A stretch of DNA of 64,000 bases from Sphingomonas taxi (GCF_000764535.1 NZ_CP009571.1:806001-870000), one strand, 5' to 3'; positions 17,871 to 28,505 are shown, counted from the first letter of the stretch. The notes: generated from the sequence alone by a model not told the origin. Numbers and translations: made by a program.

Positions 17871-20164
17871 TGCGCGAGAAGGAACTGCGCCTCGCCCTGG
17901 TCTGCTACGGCGGGATCAGCCTTGCGGTCTATATGCACGGCATCACCAAGGAGGTGTGGCATCTGGTGCGCGCGAGCTGCGCCTACCATGCCGGCGATGC
18001 GCGGGAGGGCGGCAGCGAAGCGGTCTATGCCGCGCTGATCGAGGAGATCGAGGCGCTCGCCGGCATCCGGCTGCGCGTTCTCGCCGACATCATCGCCGGT
18101 GCGTCGGCGGGCGGGATCAACGGCATCTTCCTCGCGCAGGCGATCGCCACCGGGCAGAGCCTCGAACCGCTCACCGATCTGTGGCTGACCTCCGCCGATG
18201 TCGAGGCGCTGATCGATCCCGATGCCGCACCCGCCAGCCGCTTCTCGAAACTATGGGCGCTGCCGCTCGCCTGGGTCGCGGCGGGGCGCAGCAAGGACAA
18301 GGTCGAGGCGCTCGACGAGGCGACGCAGGACGAGGTGCGGACCAAATTGTCGCATTTCGTCCGCTCGCGCTGGTTCGAGCCGCCGTTCGGCGGTGCGACC
18401 TTCACCGGGCTGCTGCTCGACGCCTTCGCGGCGATGGCACGATCGACGGCGGGGCCGCGGCTGCTGCCCGACGGCCAGCCGCTCGACCTGTTCGTCACCT
18501 GCACCGATTTCACCGGCCATCCCGAACGGCTGCGCCTCAATTCGCCGCCCGAGGTGATGGAGACCGAGCATCGCGTCGTGCTCGGCTTCTCCGATCATGC
18601 CAGCGGCGGCGTGATCGGCGCGATGCCCGACCTAGCCTTCGCGGCGCGCGCGACGTCGAGCTTTCCGGGGGCCTTCCCGCCGTTCACCGTCGGCGAGCTT
18701 GACGACGTGCTCGCGGCGCGCGGCATCGACTGGCCGGGCCGCGCCGCCTTCCTCAAGCGTGCGCTGCCACGGCAGTTCGCCGCCAACCAAGTCGACAAAG
18801 CGGTGCTGATCGACGGATCGGTGCTCGCCAACGCGCCGTTCCGGCCGGCGATCGACGCGCTCAAGGAGCGGCCGGCGCGGCGCGAGATCGATCGCCGCTT
18901 CGTCTACATCGACCCTTCGCCGGGCATCAAGATCCGGCTCGGTTCGGGCGGCGAGAAGCCCGGCTTCTTCCAGACGATCCTCGGCGCCCTCAGCGACCTG
19001 CCGCGCCAGCAGCCGATCCGCGACAATCTCGATGCGCTCGCCGAGCGCTCCGGCCGGATCGACCGGATGCGCGGCATCGTCACCGCGCTGCGCCCCGCGG
19101 TCGAGGAGGAGATCGAGCAGCTCTTCGGCCACACCTTGTTCCTCAACCGGCCGACGCCGGCGCGGCTGGTCGCCTGGCGACGCCGCGCGCAGACCGCGGC
19201 GGCGACGCGCGCCGGCTACAGCTACGCCGCATACGGCCATCTCAAGCTCAGCGGCGTGGTCGAGACGATCACCGGCCTGCTTTACCAGGTCGGCGGCGAG
19301 CCCGGCCAGCAACGCTGGCGCCGCATCCGCGCGCGTATCGAGGCGGCGATCGCCGAACGCGGCTTCGGCGGGCTCGCGCCGAGCTTCTCGGGCAAGGAGA
19401 GCACGGCGACGATCGACTTCCTGCGCACCTTCGACCTCGGCTTCCGCATCCGCCGGCTGCGGCTGATGGCGCGGCGGCTGGAGGAGATCGAGGCGCAGCA
19501 TGACGGTGCCGCGGGCGAGGCGAGCGCGATGCGCGAGGCGATCTATGCCTCGCTCGCCGCCTATCTCGACCGCCAGCGCGCCGACCAGCATCCCGAGCTC
19601 GGCCACCACGTCCGCCGCCTGCGCAGCGGCGATGCCGCGCCGCTGCTCGACGCGCTCGGCGCGGCGCTGGACCTCACGACATTGGACGGCGATACGGACC
19701 GGCGGCTGGCGCACGCCTTCGCGACGCTCGACCGGCCGATGCGGCGGGCGTTGCTGCTCGCCTATCTCGGCTTCCCCTATTTCGACACCGCGACCTTGCC
19801 CTTGTTACAGGGCGAGGGGCTGGACGAATTCGATCCGATCAAGGTCGATCGCATCGCTCCCGACGACGCCACCGCGATCCGCGCGGGCGGTGCGGAGGCG
19901 ACGCTGAAGGGCATTCAGTTCAACAGCTTCGGCGCGTTCTTTAGCCGCGCCTATCGCGAGAACGACTATCTCTGGGGCCGCCTCCACGGTGCCGAGCGGA
20001 TGATCGACATCTGCGTCTCGACGCTGCCCGCGCAGGTGCGGATGAAGCCCGGCCGCGTCGCCGCGATCAAGCGCGCCGCCTTCCGCGCGATCCTCGACGA
20101 GGAGGAACCGCGGCTGACGGCGATCCCGGCGCTGATCGCGAGTTTGCGGGTGGAGGTGGGGTGA
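17870..20164 (+). CDS. patatin-like phospholipase family protein, large form
   Basis: A 764-residue patatin-like protein. The oxyanion strand is CYGGISLAVYMHG (residues 12-24), the nucleophile elbow GASAG has Ser79, and the dyad Asp is in LIDGSVLANAPF (Asp315). The long C-terminal part (residues about 360-764) is helical and without a motif I know; this size class, with a DUF3376-type tail, is seen in actinobacteria and sphingomonads. It likely hydrolyses acyl esters of phospholipids. It is coupled to the upstream EEP hydrolase by an ATGA overlap. Confidence 0.88.
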   Translation: MREKELRLALVCYGGISLAVYMHGITKEVWHLVRASCAYHAGDAREGGSEAVYAALIEEIEALAGIRLRVLADIIAGASAGGINGIFLAQAIATGQSLEPLTDLWLTSADVEALIDPDAAPASRFSKLWALPLAWVAAGRSKDKVEALDEATQDEVRTKLSHFVRSRWFEPPFGGATFTGLLLDAFAAMARSTAGPRLLPDGQPLDLFVTCTDFTGHPERLRLNSPPEVMETEHRVVLGFSDHASGGVIGAMPDLAFAARATSSFPGAFPPFTVGELDDVLAARGIDWPGRAAFLKRALPRQFAANQVDKAVLIDGSVLANAPFRPAIDALKERPARREIDRRFVYIDPSPGIKIRLGSGGEKPGFFQTILGALSDLPRQQPIRDNLDALAERSGRIDRMRGIVTALRPAVEEEIEQLFGHTLFLNRPTPARLVAWRRRAQTAAATRAGYSYAAYGHLKLSGVVETITGLLYQVGGEPGQQRWRRIRARIEAAIAERGFGGLAPSFSGKESTATIDFLRTFDLGFRIRRLRLMARRLEEIEAQHDGAAGEASAMREAIYASLAAYLDRQRADQHPELGHHVRRLRSGDAAPLLDALGAALDLTTLDGDTDRRLAHAFATLDRPMRRALLLAYLGFPYFDTATLPLLQGEGLDEFDPIKVDRIAPDDATAIRAGGAEATLKGIQFNSFGAFFSRAYRENDYLWGRLHGAERMIDICVSTLPAQVRMKPGRVAAIKRAAFRAILDEEEPRLTAIPALIASLRVEVG

Positions 20165-20242
20165 CGAGACTCTCTCCCTGCAAGGGCAGGCTGTTTCAGG
20201 GGGTTGCGATGTTACATATCTCCCTATCATGCCGGACCTGAT

Positions 20243-20287
20243 CCGGCATCCCGCTTCTTCATACCCTCCGAAGAAGCGGGATGCCGG
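20243..20287. repeat. REP-like palindrome
   Basis: A perfect 18-bp inverted repeat (CCGGCATCCCGCTTCTTC at 20243-20260 with 20270-20287), flanked by CATGCCGGACCTGAT and AAGGCCGGGATGACGG. This is the GCCGG-ATCCCG type of repeat common in alphaproteobacteria. It lies in the 273-bp gap between the patatin gene and lapA and may end or process the patatin transcript. Confidence 0.8.
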
Positions 20288-20437
20288 CACAAGGCCGGGA
20301 TGACGGAGTGGCTTTGGAAGTTCGGCCAGAGCAGACAGACGCTCGTAGGCGATAGCCCTGCCCTTCCGGGAGAGGACCGCCCCCTCTGGCCATCGGCGCG
20401 CGCCCCGGCTACCCTCGCCGCTCCTCAGGAGTGTTGC

Positions 20438-20764
20438 ATGCAGTTCCTCAAGATCCTGTTCTGGTTCCTGCTCGCGTTCGTCGCGGCGCTGTTCACCTAT
20501 GGCAATTGGACCGGCGTCCAGATCAATCTGTGGAGCGGCCTGATCGCCGACGTGAACCTGCCGCTGCTGCTGCTCGTCACTTTCCTGCTCGGCTTCCTGC
20601 CGACCTATCTGTACCTCGGCACGGTGCGCTGGCGACTGCGCCAGCGTCTCGCGGCGTGCGAGCGGCTGCTGGTCGACCAGCGGGCCGCACCGGCGATGCC
20701 CGCACCCGTTGCGGCCGAGCCGGTCGTGCCGGCCGACCCGACGCTCGACGGACGCCCGGCATGA
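20438..20764 (+). CDS. lapA: LapA domain (DUF1049) inner-membrane protein
   Basis: A 108-residue protein with two hydrophobic helices (FLKILFWFLLAFVAALFTY and LPLLLLVTFLLGFLPTYLYLG) followed by a basic coil (RWRLRQRLAACERLL), the hallmark of the LapA/YciS family linked to lipopolysaccharide assembly. CAGGAG lies just upstream of the ATG. It overlaps pyrF by ATGA and is the first gene of the pyrF-trp-accD-folC run, the same order as in other sphingomonads. Confidence 0.85.
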   Translation: MQFLKILFWFLLAFVAALFTYGNWTGVQINLWSGLIADVNLPLLLLVTFLLGFLPTYLYLGTVRWRLRQRLAACERLLVDQRAAPAMPAPVAAEPVVPADPTLDGRPA

Positions 20765-21432
20765 GCCCGATCTACGTCGCGATCGACACGCCCGATCTCG
20801 CCCGCGCCAAGGCGATCGCCACCCGCACCCGCGCGCATATCGGCGGCATCAAGCTCGGCCTCGAATTCTTCTGCGCGCACGGCCAGCATGGCGTGCGCGA
20901 GATGGCGGAGCTCGGCCTGCCGATCTTCCTCGATCTCAAGCTGCACGACATCCCCAACACCGTCGCCAAGGCGGTGCAGGCCTTGAGCCCGATCGAGCCC
21001 GCGATCCTGACCGTCCACGCCAGCGGCGGCCGCGCGATGCTCGAGGACGCCAAGGCGGCGGCACCGCTCAACACCAAGGTCGTCGCGGTGACGATGCTGA
21101 CCAGCCTCGACGCGAGCGATCTCGCCGCCACCGGCATCGGCGGCAGCGCGCACGACCAGGTCCTGCGCCTCACGGAACTGGCGCATGAGGCGGGGATCGA
21201 CGGCATCGTCTGCTCGGGCGCCGAAGTCGCCGCGGCGAAGAAGGCGTGGCCCAAGGGCTTCTTCGTCGTCCCCGGCGTCCGCCCCGCCGATGGCCCGGCC
21301 GGCGACCAGAAGCGCGTCGTCACCCCCCGCGCCGCGCTCGATGCGGGCGCCTCGATCCTCGTCATCGGCCGCCCGATCACGCAGGCAGAAGATCCCGACG
21401 CCGCCGCGCGGGCGATCGGCGGGACGCTGTAG
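20761..21432 (+). CDS. pyrF: orotidine 5'-phosphate decarboxylase
   Basis: Last step of UMP synthesis, decarboxylating OMP. The 223-residue protein has the catalytic DLKLHD tetrad segment (Asp58, Lys60, Asp63) in FLDLKLHDIPNT, the phosphate-binding VVPGVRP loop and the terminal VIGRPIT loop. It starts at the ATG overlapping the lapA stop. Confidence 0.97.
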   Translation: MSPIYVAIDTPDLARAKAIATRTRAHIGGIKLGLEFFCAHGQHGVREMAELGLPIFLDLKLHDIPNTVAKAVQALSPIEPAILTVHASGGRAMLEDAKAAAPLNTKVVAVTMLTSLDASDLAATGIGGSAHDQVLRLTELAHEAGIDGIVCSGAEVAAAKKAWPKGFFVVPGVRPADGPAGDQKRVVTPRAALDAGASILVIGRPITQAEDPDAAARAIGGTL

Positions 21433-21443
21433 GACCCGATCGA

Positions 21444-21537
21444 TCCTCACCCTTCCCACCGCCTACGGCGGCGGGCCCCTTCCCTCTCCCGCCGGGAGAG
21501 GGAAAAGCCGCCGGAGGCGGCGACGGGTGAGGGTGAC
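21444..21537. repeat. CCCTC-type REP-like palindrome
   Basis: The pyrF-trpF gap holds CCTCACCCTTCC...GCCGCCTACGGCGGCGGGCC, then CCCTCTCCCGCCGGGAGAGGG (a perfect 9-bp stem), then GCCGCCGGAGGCGGC and GGGTGAGGGTGA, whose ends pair with the CTCACCC at the beginning. Same family as the repeats at 2832 and 44755. Confidence 0.75.
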
Positions 21538-21607
21538 GGCTGAATGCGATCGGCCCGTAGCCGCCGAACCCTTGCACTTCCCCCGCCGAACGCCGACACG
21601 CGCAATC

Positions 21608-22243
21608 ATGCCCGTCCACACCAAGATCTGCGGCCTCTCCACGCCCGAGACGCTCGATGCCGCGTTGCGGCACGGCGCGAGCCATGTCGGTTTCGTCTTC
21701 TTTCCACCGTCGCCGCGCCATCTCGATTTCGCGCGCGCGGCCCAGCTCGCCGCGCGCGTGCCCTCGCACGTCCGCCGCGTCGGCGTGTTCGTCGATCCCG
21801 ACGATGCGCTGGTCGAAGAGGCGGTGGCCAGCGGCACGATCGACGCGGTGCAGCTCCACAAGACCGCCGCGTCCCGCGTCGCCGCGATCCGTGCCCGCAG
21901 CGGTCTCGAAAGCTGGGCCGCGGTGGCGGTGAAGACCCGCGCCGACCTCGACGCGGCCCGCGCTTTCGCCGGCGCTGCCGATCGCATCCTCTACGACGCC
22001 AAGACCCCGGACGACGCGAAACTCCCCGGCGGCATGGGTTTGCGGTTCGACTGGGCGCTGCTCGACGGCTTCCGCCACCATTTGCCGTGGGCGCTGTCGG
22101 GTGGGCTCGACCCCGCCAATGTCGGCGAGGCGATCGCGCGCACCGGCGCGTCGCTGGTCGACGTCTCGTCAGGCGTCGAATCCGCGCCGGGGGTCAAGGA
22201 TATGGACAAGATCGGCGCCTTCCTTAAAGCGACGCAGTCATGA
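21608..22243 (+). CDS. trpF: phosphoribosylanthranilate isomerase
   Basis: Third step of tryptophan synthesis from anthranilate. The 211-residue TIM barrel starts [16 protein letters not shown] with the catalytic Cys in KICGL, has [10 protein letters not shown] and VQLHKT, and ends with [11 protein letters not shown] and [14 protein letters not shown], where the catalytic Asp lies within the barrel. Its stop overlaps trpB (ATGA), so trpF, trpB and trpA are translated as a coupled set. Confidence 0.97.
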   Translation: MPVHTKICGLSTPETLDAALRHGASHVGFVFFPPSPRHLDFARAAQLAARVPSHVRRVGVFVDPDDALVEEAVASGTIDAVQLHKTAASRVAAIRARSGLESWAAVAVKTRADLDAARAFAGAADRILYDAKTPDDAKLPGGMGLRFDWALLDGFRHHLPWALSGGLDPANVGEAIARTGASLVDVSSGVESAPGVKDMDKIGAFLKATQS

Positions 22244-23472
22244 ACGCCCCCAACACCTATCGCGCGCAGCCCGACGAGCGCGGCCACTTCGGCCAGTTCG
22301 GCGGCCGCTATGTCGCCGAGACGCTGATGCCCTTGGTCCTCGACCTCGATCGCGAATATCGCGCCGCCAAGGCCGACCCGGCCTTCGCCGCGCAGTTCGA
22401 CGACCTCATGGAACATTATGTCGGCCGCCCCAGCCCGCTCTATCACGCCGAACGGCTGAGCGAGGCGGTGCGCGAGGGCGCGGAGCCCGGCATGGGCGCG
22501 CAGATCTGGTTCAAGCGCGACGAACTCAACCATACCGGCGCGCACAAGATCAACAATTGCATCGGCCAAATCCTGCTCGCGATCCGGATGGGCAAGACGC
22601 GGATCATCGCCGAAACCGGCGCCGGCCAGCATGGCGTCGCCACCGCCGCAGTCTGCGCGCGCTTCGGCCTGCCGTGCGTCATCTACATGGGCGCGAAGGA
22701 CGTCGCGCGGCAGCAGCCCAACGTCTTCCGCATGAAGCTGCTCGGCGCCGAGGTCCGCCCGGTGACCAGCGGCGCGGCGACGCTGTCGGACGCGATGAAC
22801 GAGGGGCTGCGCGACTGGGTCGCCAACGTCCACGACACCTTCTACATCATCGGCACCGCCGCCGGCCCGCATCCGTATCCGGAGCTGGTCCGCGACTTCC
22901 AGAGCATCATCGGTCGCGAGGCGCGCGCGCAGATGCTCGCCCGCACCGGCCGCCTGCCCGACCTGCTCTGCGCGGCGATCGGCGGCGGCTCGAATGCGAT
23001 CGGCCTGTTCCATCCGTTCCTCGACGATCCCGCGGTCGGGATGCTCGGGGTCGAGGCGGCGGGCCACGGGCTCGACGGCAGCGAACATGCCGCCAGTCTG
23101 GCGGGCGGCTTCCCCGGCGTGCTCCACGGCAACAAGACCTATCTGTTGCAGGACGAGGACGGCCAGATCGCCGAGGGTCATTCGATCTCGGCCGGACTCG
23201 ACTATCCCGGCATCGGCCCCGAACACGCCTGGCTGCGCGATATCGGCCGCGTCGAATATACCAGCGCGACCGACAAGGACGCGCTCGACGCCTTTCAGTT
23301 GCTCTGCCGCACCGAGGGGATCATCCCCGCGCTCGAGCCGGCGCATGCGATCGCCGCGGTGGCGGTGCGCGCGCGGACGATGCGCGACGACCAGATCATC
23401 CTCGCCAACCTCTGCGGTCGCGGCGACAAGGATATCTTCACCGTCGCCGACGCTCTCGGGGTGGCGATATGA
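22240..23472 (+). CDS. trpB: tryptophan synthase beta chain
   Basis: Condenses indole with serine using PLP. The 410-residue protein has HTGAHKINN (PLP lysine Lys103), [12 protein letters not shown], and the phosphate-binding GGGSNAIG loop. The start overlaps trpF and the end overlaps trpA by four bases. Confidence 0.98.
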   Translation: MNAPNTYRAQPDERGHFGQFGGRYVAETLMPLVLDLDREYRAAKADPAFAAQFDDLMEHYVGRPSPLYHAERLSEAVREGAEPGMGAQIWFKRDELNHTGAHKINNCIGQILLAIRMGKTRIIAETGAGQHGVATAAVCARFGLPCVIYMGAKDVARQQPNVFRMKLLGAEVRPVTSGAATLSDAMNEGLRDWVANVHDTFYIIGTAAGPHPYPELVRDFQSIIGREARAQMLARTGRLPDLLCAAIGGGSNAIGLFHPFLDDPAVGMLGVEAAGHGLDGSEHAASLAGGFPGVLHGNKTYLLQDEDGQIAEGHSISAGLDYPGIGPEHAWLRDIGRVEYTSATDKDALDAFQLLCRTEGIIPALEPAHAIAAVAVRARTMRDDQIILANLCGRGDKDIFTVADALGVAI

Positions 23473-24272
23473 GCCAGCGGCTCGCCAACGCCTTTGCCAA
23501 GGGCCGCCCGGCGCTGGTGACCTTCGTCACCGCCGGTGATCCGACGCCTGATGCGACCGGCGCGATCCTCGACGCGCTCGTCGCGGGCGGCGCCGACGTG
23601 ATCGAGCTCGGCATGCCGTTCACCGATCCGATGGCGGACGGCCCGGCGATCCAGGAGGCGAACCTGCGCAGCCTCGCCGCCGGCACGCGGACCGCCGACA
23701 TCCTCGCCATCGCCACCGCCTTTCGCGCCCGGCATCCCGAGGTGCCGCTGGTGCTGATGGGCTATGCCAATCCGATGCTGCGCCGCGGCCCCGACTGGTT
23801 CGCCGAGGCGGCCTCGGCGGCGGGCGTCGATGGCGTGATCTGCGTCGACATCCCGCCCGAGGAAGACGATGCGCTGGGGCCGGAGCTGCGCGCGCGCGGC
23901 ATCGATCCGATCCGCCTCGCCACGCCGACCACCGACGCCGCGCGCCTGCCGCGCGTGCTCGATGGCGCGAGCGGTTTCCTCTATTACGTCTCGGTCGCCG
24001 GCATCACCGGGCTGCAGCAGGCGGCGCAGGGCTCGATCGACCAGGCGGTCGCGCGGCTCAAGGCGACCACCGACCTGCCCGTCGCGGTCGGCTTCGGCGT
24101 CCGCACCCCCGAACAGGCCGCCGCAATCGGCGCGGTCGCCGACGGCGTCGTCGTCGGCTCGGCGATCGTCGAGCTGGTCGCCACCCACGGCGCCGCCGCG
24201 CCCGATGCGGTGCGCACCTACGTCCACTCCCTCAGCGAGGCGCTGGCCTCGTCGCGAAAGGTCATCCGATGA
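23469..24272 (+). CDS. trpA: tryptophan synthase alpha chain
   Basis: Cleaves indole-3-glycerol phosphate to indole, which is channelled to TrpB. The 267-residue barrel carries the catalytic pair in [16 protein letters not shown] (Glu46 and Asp57) and the [10 protein letters not shown] loop. It overlaps both trpB and accD by ATGA, tying tryptophan synthesis to the fatty-acid gene accD in one transcript. Confidence 0.98.
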   Translation: MSQRLANAFAKGRPALVTFVTAGDPTPDATGAILDALVAGGADVIELGMPFTDPMADGPAIQEANLRSLAAGTRTADILAIATAFRARHPEVPLVLMGYANPMLRRGPDWFAEAASAAGVDGVICVDIPPEEDDALGPELRARGIDPIRLATPTTDAARLPRVLDGASGFLYYVSVAGITGLQQAAQGSIDQAVARLKATTDLPVAVGFGVRTPEQAAAIGAVADGVVVGSAIVELVATHGAAAPDAVRTYVHSLSEALASSRKVIR

Positions 24273-25123
24273 GCTGGATCACCAACGTCCGCAACGCTTT
24301 GCCCTTCGTCGCCAAGCGTGAATCGTCCGACGAGAACCTCTGGCACAAGTGCAAGGGCTGCGGGCAGATGGTCTTCACCAAGGAGCTGGAGGAGAACCTC
24401 TACGTCTGCCCGAAATGCGATCATCACGAGCGCATCGGCCCCAAGCTGCGCTTCGCACAGATCCTCGACGAGGGCAGCTGCGCCGAACTGCCAGTGCCCA
24501 AGGTGCCCGAGGATCCGCTCAAGTTCCGCGATTCCAAGCGCTATACCGACCGGCTCAAGGCGGCGCGCACCTCGGCGCACGAACAGGACGCGCTGATCAA
24601 CGCGCGCGGCACGATCCTCGGCCATCGCGTCGTGATGGGGGTGCAGGATTTCGCCTTCATGGGCGGCTCGATGGGGCTCGCGGTCGGCGAGGCGTTCGTC
24701 CGCGGCGTCGAGGAAGCGATCCGCGAGAAGGCTCCCTATGTGATCTTCACCGCCGCGGGCGGCGCGCGTATGCAGGAGGGCATCCTGAGCCTGATGCAGA
24801 TGCCGCGCAGCACGGTCGCGATCCAGATGCTGCACGACGCCGGCCTGCCCTATGTCGTCGTGCTGACCGATCCGACCACCGGCGGCGTCACCGCGAGCTA
24901 TGCGATGCTCGGTGACGTGCAGATCTCCGAACCCAATGCGCTGATCGGTTTCGCCGGCCAGCGCGTGATCGAGAGCACGATCCGCGAGAAGCTGCCCGAA
25001 GGCTTTCAGCGCGCCGAATATCTGCTCGACCACGGCATGCTCGATATGGTCGTCCACCGCAAGGAGCTGCGCGAGCGGCTGGCGACGGTGATCGGCTATC
25101 TGTCGGTGGCGCAGGCGGCGTAA
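24269..25123 (+). CDS. accD: acetyl-CoA carboxylase carboxyltransferase beta subunit
   Basis: Carboxyltransferase beta subunit that, with AccA, moves the carboxyl group from biotin to acetyl-CoA. The 284-residue protein has the N-terminal zinc ribbon (CKGCGQ and CPKCDHH) and the crotonase-like core with [22 protein letters not shown] and [17 protein letters not shown]. Overlaps trpA by four bases. Confidence 0.98.
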   Translation: MSWITNVRNALPFVAKRESSDENLWHKCKGCGQMVFTKELEENLYVCPKCDHHERIGPKLRFAQILDEGSCAELPVPKVPEDPLKFRDSKRYTDRLKAARTSAHEQDALINARGTILGHRVVMGVQDFAFMGGSMGLAVGEAFVRGVEEAIREKAPYVIFTAAGGARMQEGILSLMQMPRSTVAIQMLHDAGLPYVVVLTDPTTGGVTASYAMLGDVQISEPNALIGFAGQRVIESTIREKLPEGFQRAEYLLDHGMLDMVVHRKELRERLATVIGYLSVAQAA

Positions 25124-25215
25124 CCGGGGGAACGCTGTCCCACCCACGTCGTCACCCCGGACGTGTTCCGAGGTGACGAAGGGAATTTGGCAAGCGGACC
25201 CCCGGACTCCAACAA

Positions 25216-26529
25216 ATGCCAGACCACGCCACCTCCACCGATCCCGCCGTCCAGCAGCAGCTCGACCGGCTGTGGTCGCTCTCCCCCGGCGCCGATATCC
25301 TCGGCCTCGACCGTATCACTACGTTGCTCGCGCGGCTCGGCGACCCGCATCTGGCGCTGCCGCCGGTGTTCCACGTTGCCGGTACGAACGGCAAGGGCTC
25401 GACCTGCGCCTTCCTGCGCGCGGCGATCGAGGCGGCGGGGCATGACGTCCACGTCTTCTCCAGCCCGCATCTCGTCCGCTTCAACGAGCGCATCCGCACT
25501 GCCGGGCGGCTGATCGACGACGCCGCGCTCGCCGCCCTGCTATCCGAGGTGCTCGACCATGCCGACGGCATCGGCGCGAGCTTCTTCGAGGTCACCACCG
25601 CCGCCGCCTTTCTCGCCTTCGCGCGCACCCCCGCCGCCGCGACGATCGTCGAGGTCGGCCTCGGCGGCCGGCTCGACGCGACCAACGTCATTGCCCGTCC
25701 CGCGGTCACCGGCGTCGCGGCGCTCGGCATGGACCACGAGGCCTTTCTCGGCAGCCGCATCGTCGACATCGCCGGCGAGAAAGCGGGGATCGCCAAGCCG
25801 GGCGTGCCGCTGGTGACGATGAACTATCCCGCCCCCTGCCGCGCCCGCGTCGCGGCGGTCGCCGCCGCCGCCGGCGCTCCCGTCATCGCGCGCAACCTCG
25901 ACTGGTGGAGCGAAACCGCGCGCCAAACGATGCGCTATCGCGACGGCGGCTTTGCGGTCGTCACCGATCGGCCCCGACTGGTCGGTCCGCATCAGTCGCG
26001 CAATCTGGCGCTCGCCATCGCGATGCTGCGCCATCAGGGCGCGCTGGCCATTCCGGAGGCGGCGATGCGCGCCGCCGCCGATTGGGCGCAATGGCCCGCG
26101 CGCATGCAGCGACTCGGCGCCGGACCGCTCCACGATCGCCTGCCGGCCGGCAGCGACCTGTGGCTCGACGGCGCGCACAATCCCTCCGCCGCGCAGCCGG
26201 TGGCACGCGCGCTGCGCACGCTCGCCGGCGACCGGCCGGTGGTGATCGTCCTCGGCATGCTCGCCAACAAGGATGCGCGCGGGGTGCTGCGCCTGCTCGC
26301 CCCCGCGGTGTCGCGGATGATCGCGGTGCCGGTCCCCGGTCACGCCTGTCACGCCCCCGCCACGCTCGCCGCGCTGGCCGGGGAACTCGGCGTCGCCGCC
26401 GGAGTCGCCGACGATCTGCCGCAAGCGCTCGATCTGGCGGGAGAAACCGCTGCGCCGGTCGTGCTGATCGCCGGTTCGCTCTATCTTGCCGGTGAAGCGC
26501 TCCGCCTGAACGACGAGTATCCGCAATGA
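25216..26529 (+). CDS. folC: dihydrofolate/folylpolyglutamate synthase
   Basis: Adds glutamate to dihydropteroate or folates. The 437-residue Mur-ligase-fold protein has the P-loop HVAGTNGKGST (residues 53-63), VFSSPHLVRFNERI, TIVEVGLGGRLDATN and the C-terminal WLDGAHNPSAA. It follows accD by 92 bp in the usual alphaproteobacterial order. Confidence 0.96.
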   Translation: MPDHATSTDPAVQQQLDRLWSLSPGADILGLDRITTLLARLGDPHLALPPVFHVAGTNGKGSTCAFLRAAIEAAGHDVHVFSSPHLVRFNERIRTAGRLIDDAALAALLSEVLDHADGIGASFFEVTTAAAFLAFARTPAAATIVEVGLGGRLDATNVIARPAVTGVAALGMDHEAFLGSRIVDIAGEKAGIAKPGVPLVTMNYPAPCRARVAAVAAAAGAPVIARNLDWWSETARQTMRYRDGGFAVVTDRPRLVGPHQSRNLALAIAMLRHQGALAIPEAAMRAAADWAQWPARMQRLGAGPLHDRLPAGSDLWLDGAHNPSAAQPVARALRTLAGDRPVVIVLGMLANKDARGVLRLLAPAVSRMIAVPVPGHACHAPATLAALAGELGVAAGVADDLPQALDLAGETAAPVVLIAGSLYLAGEALRLNDEYPQ

Positions 26530-26598
26530 CGCGCTGATTGCGATTGACTTGCAATAGCGGATTGTTGAGTGTTCGGGACGACCACAGGAGTTGCCCCG

Positions 26599-27027
26599 AT
26601 GTCCGACCTCACCACCACGATCGCAGCCCTGCCCTATGCGCTCCCCGCCTGCCCCAATGCGCGGATCGCGTTGTTCGCGCTGCGCCGGATGGGCGCGCAG
26701 GGATTGCACGACGCACGCGCCAGCCACGCGCTGTTCACCGCCTTCGGGCAGGAATTCCGCCGGCCGCTGGTGCTGATGCGCGCGCTGATGGCGGATCTCG
26801 CCGGTACCGCGGCGGGGACGATCGCGATCGCGCCCTGCTGCTGCGCGCGGATGACCGCGGCGGAGCGGACGATGCTCACCATCCTCGCCCGCGTCGAGAC
26901 CGCGCCCGACACCGCACGGCTGCTGCTCGGCGACCTGCTCGGCGTCCGCCGCGTCGACGCGGTGCTGGCGAGCGTCGCGGCGGTGGCGACCGCCTTCGCC
27001 GACGACGGCCGCCCGATCTGCGTCTAG
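26599..27027 (+). CDS. DUF6628-like protein, unknown function
   Basis: A 142-residue protein rich in Ala, Leu and Arg with a CCC run (IAIAPCCCARMTAAER, residues about 74-89). It looks like the DUF6628 family found in sphingomonads, about which nothing functional is known. The ATG at 26599 has GGAG at good distance; the frame's earlier start at 26569 lacks support. Its 3' end overlaps the end of the convergent permease gene by four bases. Confidence 0.75.
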   Translation: MSDLTTTIAALPYALPACPNARIALFALRRMGAQGLHDARASHALFTAFGQEFRRPLVLMRALMADLAGTAAGTIAIAPCCCARMTAAERTMLTILARVETAPDTARLLLGDLLGVRRVDAVLASVAAVATAFADDGRPICV

Positions 27028-28421
27028 GCTTGGGGCGTGTCGCGCACGTCACCTTCGCCCGCCACGCCGGCGCTGCCGATCGACCGGTCGATCAGGCCCG
27101 ACCGGCACATCCACCAGAACAGCAGCACGCCGGGCAGCGCCGCGACCGTCGTCCCCCAATAGAAAGCGACATAGCCGAAACTGTCCACCAGCCGCCCGGT
27201 CGTCGTCGCCGTCAGCACGCGGCCGACGATGCTCGCCGCCGCCGAGATCAGCGCATATTGCGCGGCGGTGAAGCGCAGGTCGCACAATGCCGAGAAATAG
27301 GCGACGACGGTTACGCCGCCGATGCCGCTGGCGAGATTTTCGAATGCCATCGCCCCGGCCAGACCGAGGTTGCTGTGCCCCGCCCCGGCGAGCAGCGCAA
27401 AGGCGGCGTTGGAAACCATCATCAGCACGAGGCTGAGCATCACCGAGCGCTTCAGCCCCATGCGCGCGTAAAGCACGCCGCCGACCGCGATCCCGATCCA
27501 GAACGCCCAGAAGCCGATGACGACATCGTACAGCGCGATCTCGTCGTTGCTGAAATGGAGGTCGTCGAGCAACAGCCGCAGCGCCTGCTGCCCCAAAGTG
27601 TCGCCGATCTTGTGCAGCAGGATGAAGGCGAGGATGATGAAGGCACCGTGGCGGCGGAAGAATTCGAGGAACGGGCTGACGATCGATGCAGCGATGTCGC
27701 GTGCGCCATGCCGCTTGATCGGCTCGCGGCGCCGATGCGGCTCGCCGCGGACCAGCGCGACGATCATCGCCGGAAAGGCGAACAGCACGCAGGCGAGATA
27801 GGCGACATGCCAGTTCGAGCGAGCGGCGATCACCAACGCCAGCGCGCCGGCGAGTACCGAACCGATCCGCCAGCCATATTGCGTCATGCCCGAGCCGATG
27901 CCCATCTGCTCGGGTTCCAGTGTCTCGATGCGATAGGCGTCGATGACGATGTCATAGGTCGCGCCGGCAAAGCCGACTAGCACCGTCGCGATGATCGTCG
28001 CCTGCAGACTGGCGGCGGGATCGACGAAGGCGAGGTTGGCGACCGCGAGAATCACCAGCACGCCCGACAGCAACACCCACGACACCCGCTGCCCCAGCCT
28101 GCCGATCAGCGGCAGCCGCACGCCATCGACCATCCACGCCCATAACGGCTTGAGATTGTAGACGAGAAAGCCGAGCGTGAAGGCGGTGATCGTGCTCTTG
28201 TCGAGCCCGTCCTGCTTCAGCCGCGTGGTCAGCGTCGCGCCGATCATCGTGAAGGCGAGCCCCGAGGATATCCCCATGAAGAACACCGCGATCGGGCCGC
28301 GCTCGGCATAAGGTGCCAGCGGCGCGAGCCGCGCCCACAGCGCCGCGGAGCGCCGCATCGCGACGATCAGCACAAGCACGAGCGCGACGACGATCAGGAA
28401 ATACAGGTTATTGCCGGTCAT
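27024..28421 (-). CDS. MFS permease, AmpG-like
   Basis: A 465-residue, twelve-helix major facilitator protein. The pattern GISSGLAFTMIGATLTTRLKQDGLDKSTI, then LKPLWAWMVD and ATYDIVIDAYRIE, is that of the AmpG family, which imports anhydro-muropeptides for cell-wall recycling. The start is taken at the ATG at 28421 (MTGNNLYFLIVVALVL); the frame is open to 28490. No beta-lactamase or recycling gene is adjacent, so the substrate is inferred from family resemblance only. Confidence 0.82.
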   Translation of the reverse strand: MTGNNLYFLIVVALVLVLIVAMRRSAALWARLAPLAPYAERGPIAVFFMGISSGLAFTMIGATLTTRLKQDGLDKSTITAFTLGFLVYNLKPLWAWMVDGVRLPLIGRLGQRVSWVLLSGVLVILAVANLAFVDPAASLQATIIATVLVGFAGATYDIVIDAYRIETLEPEQMGIGSGMTQYGWRIGSVLAGALALVIAARSNWHVAYLACVLFAFPAMIVALVRGEPHRRREPIKRHGARDIAASIVSPFLEFFRRHGAFIILAFILLHKIGDTLGQQALRLLLDDLHFSNDEIALYDVVIGFWAFWIGIAVGGVLYARMGLKRSVMLSLVLMMVSNAAFALLAGAGHSNLGLAGAMAFENLASGIGGVTVVAYFSALCDLRFTAAQYALISAAASIVGRVLTATTTGRLVDSFGYVAFYWGTTVAALPGVLLFWWMCRSGLIDRSIGSAGVAGEGDVRDTPQA

Positions 28422-28505
28422 CGGCGCGACACTAACGTCAATTTCGCGTGCGCCTAGCGGCTTTGCGAATGGGGCGGGGACCGAAGTCATCGCCCCATCC
28501 CATAC

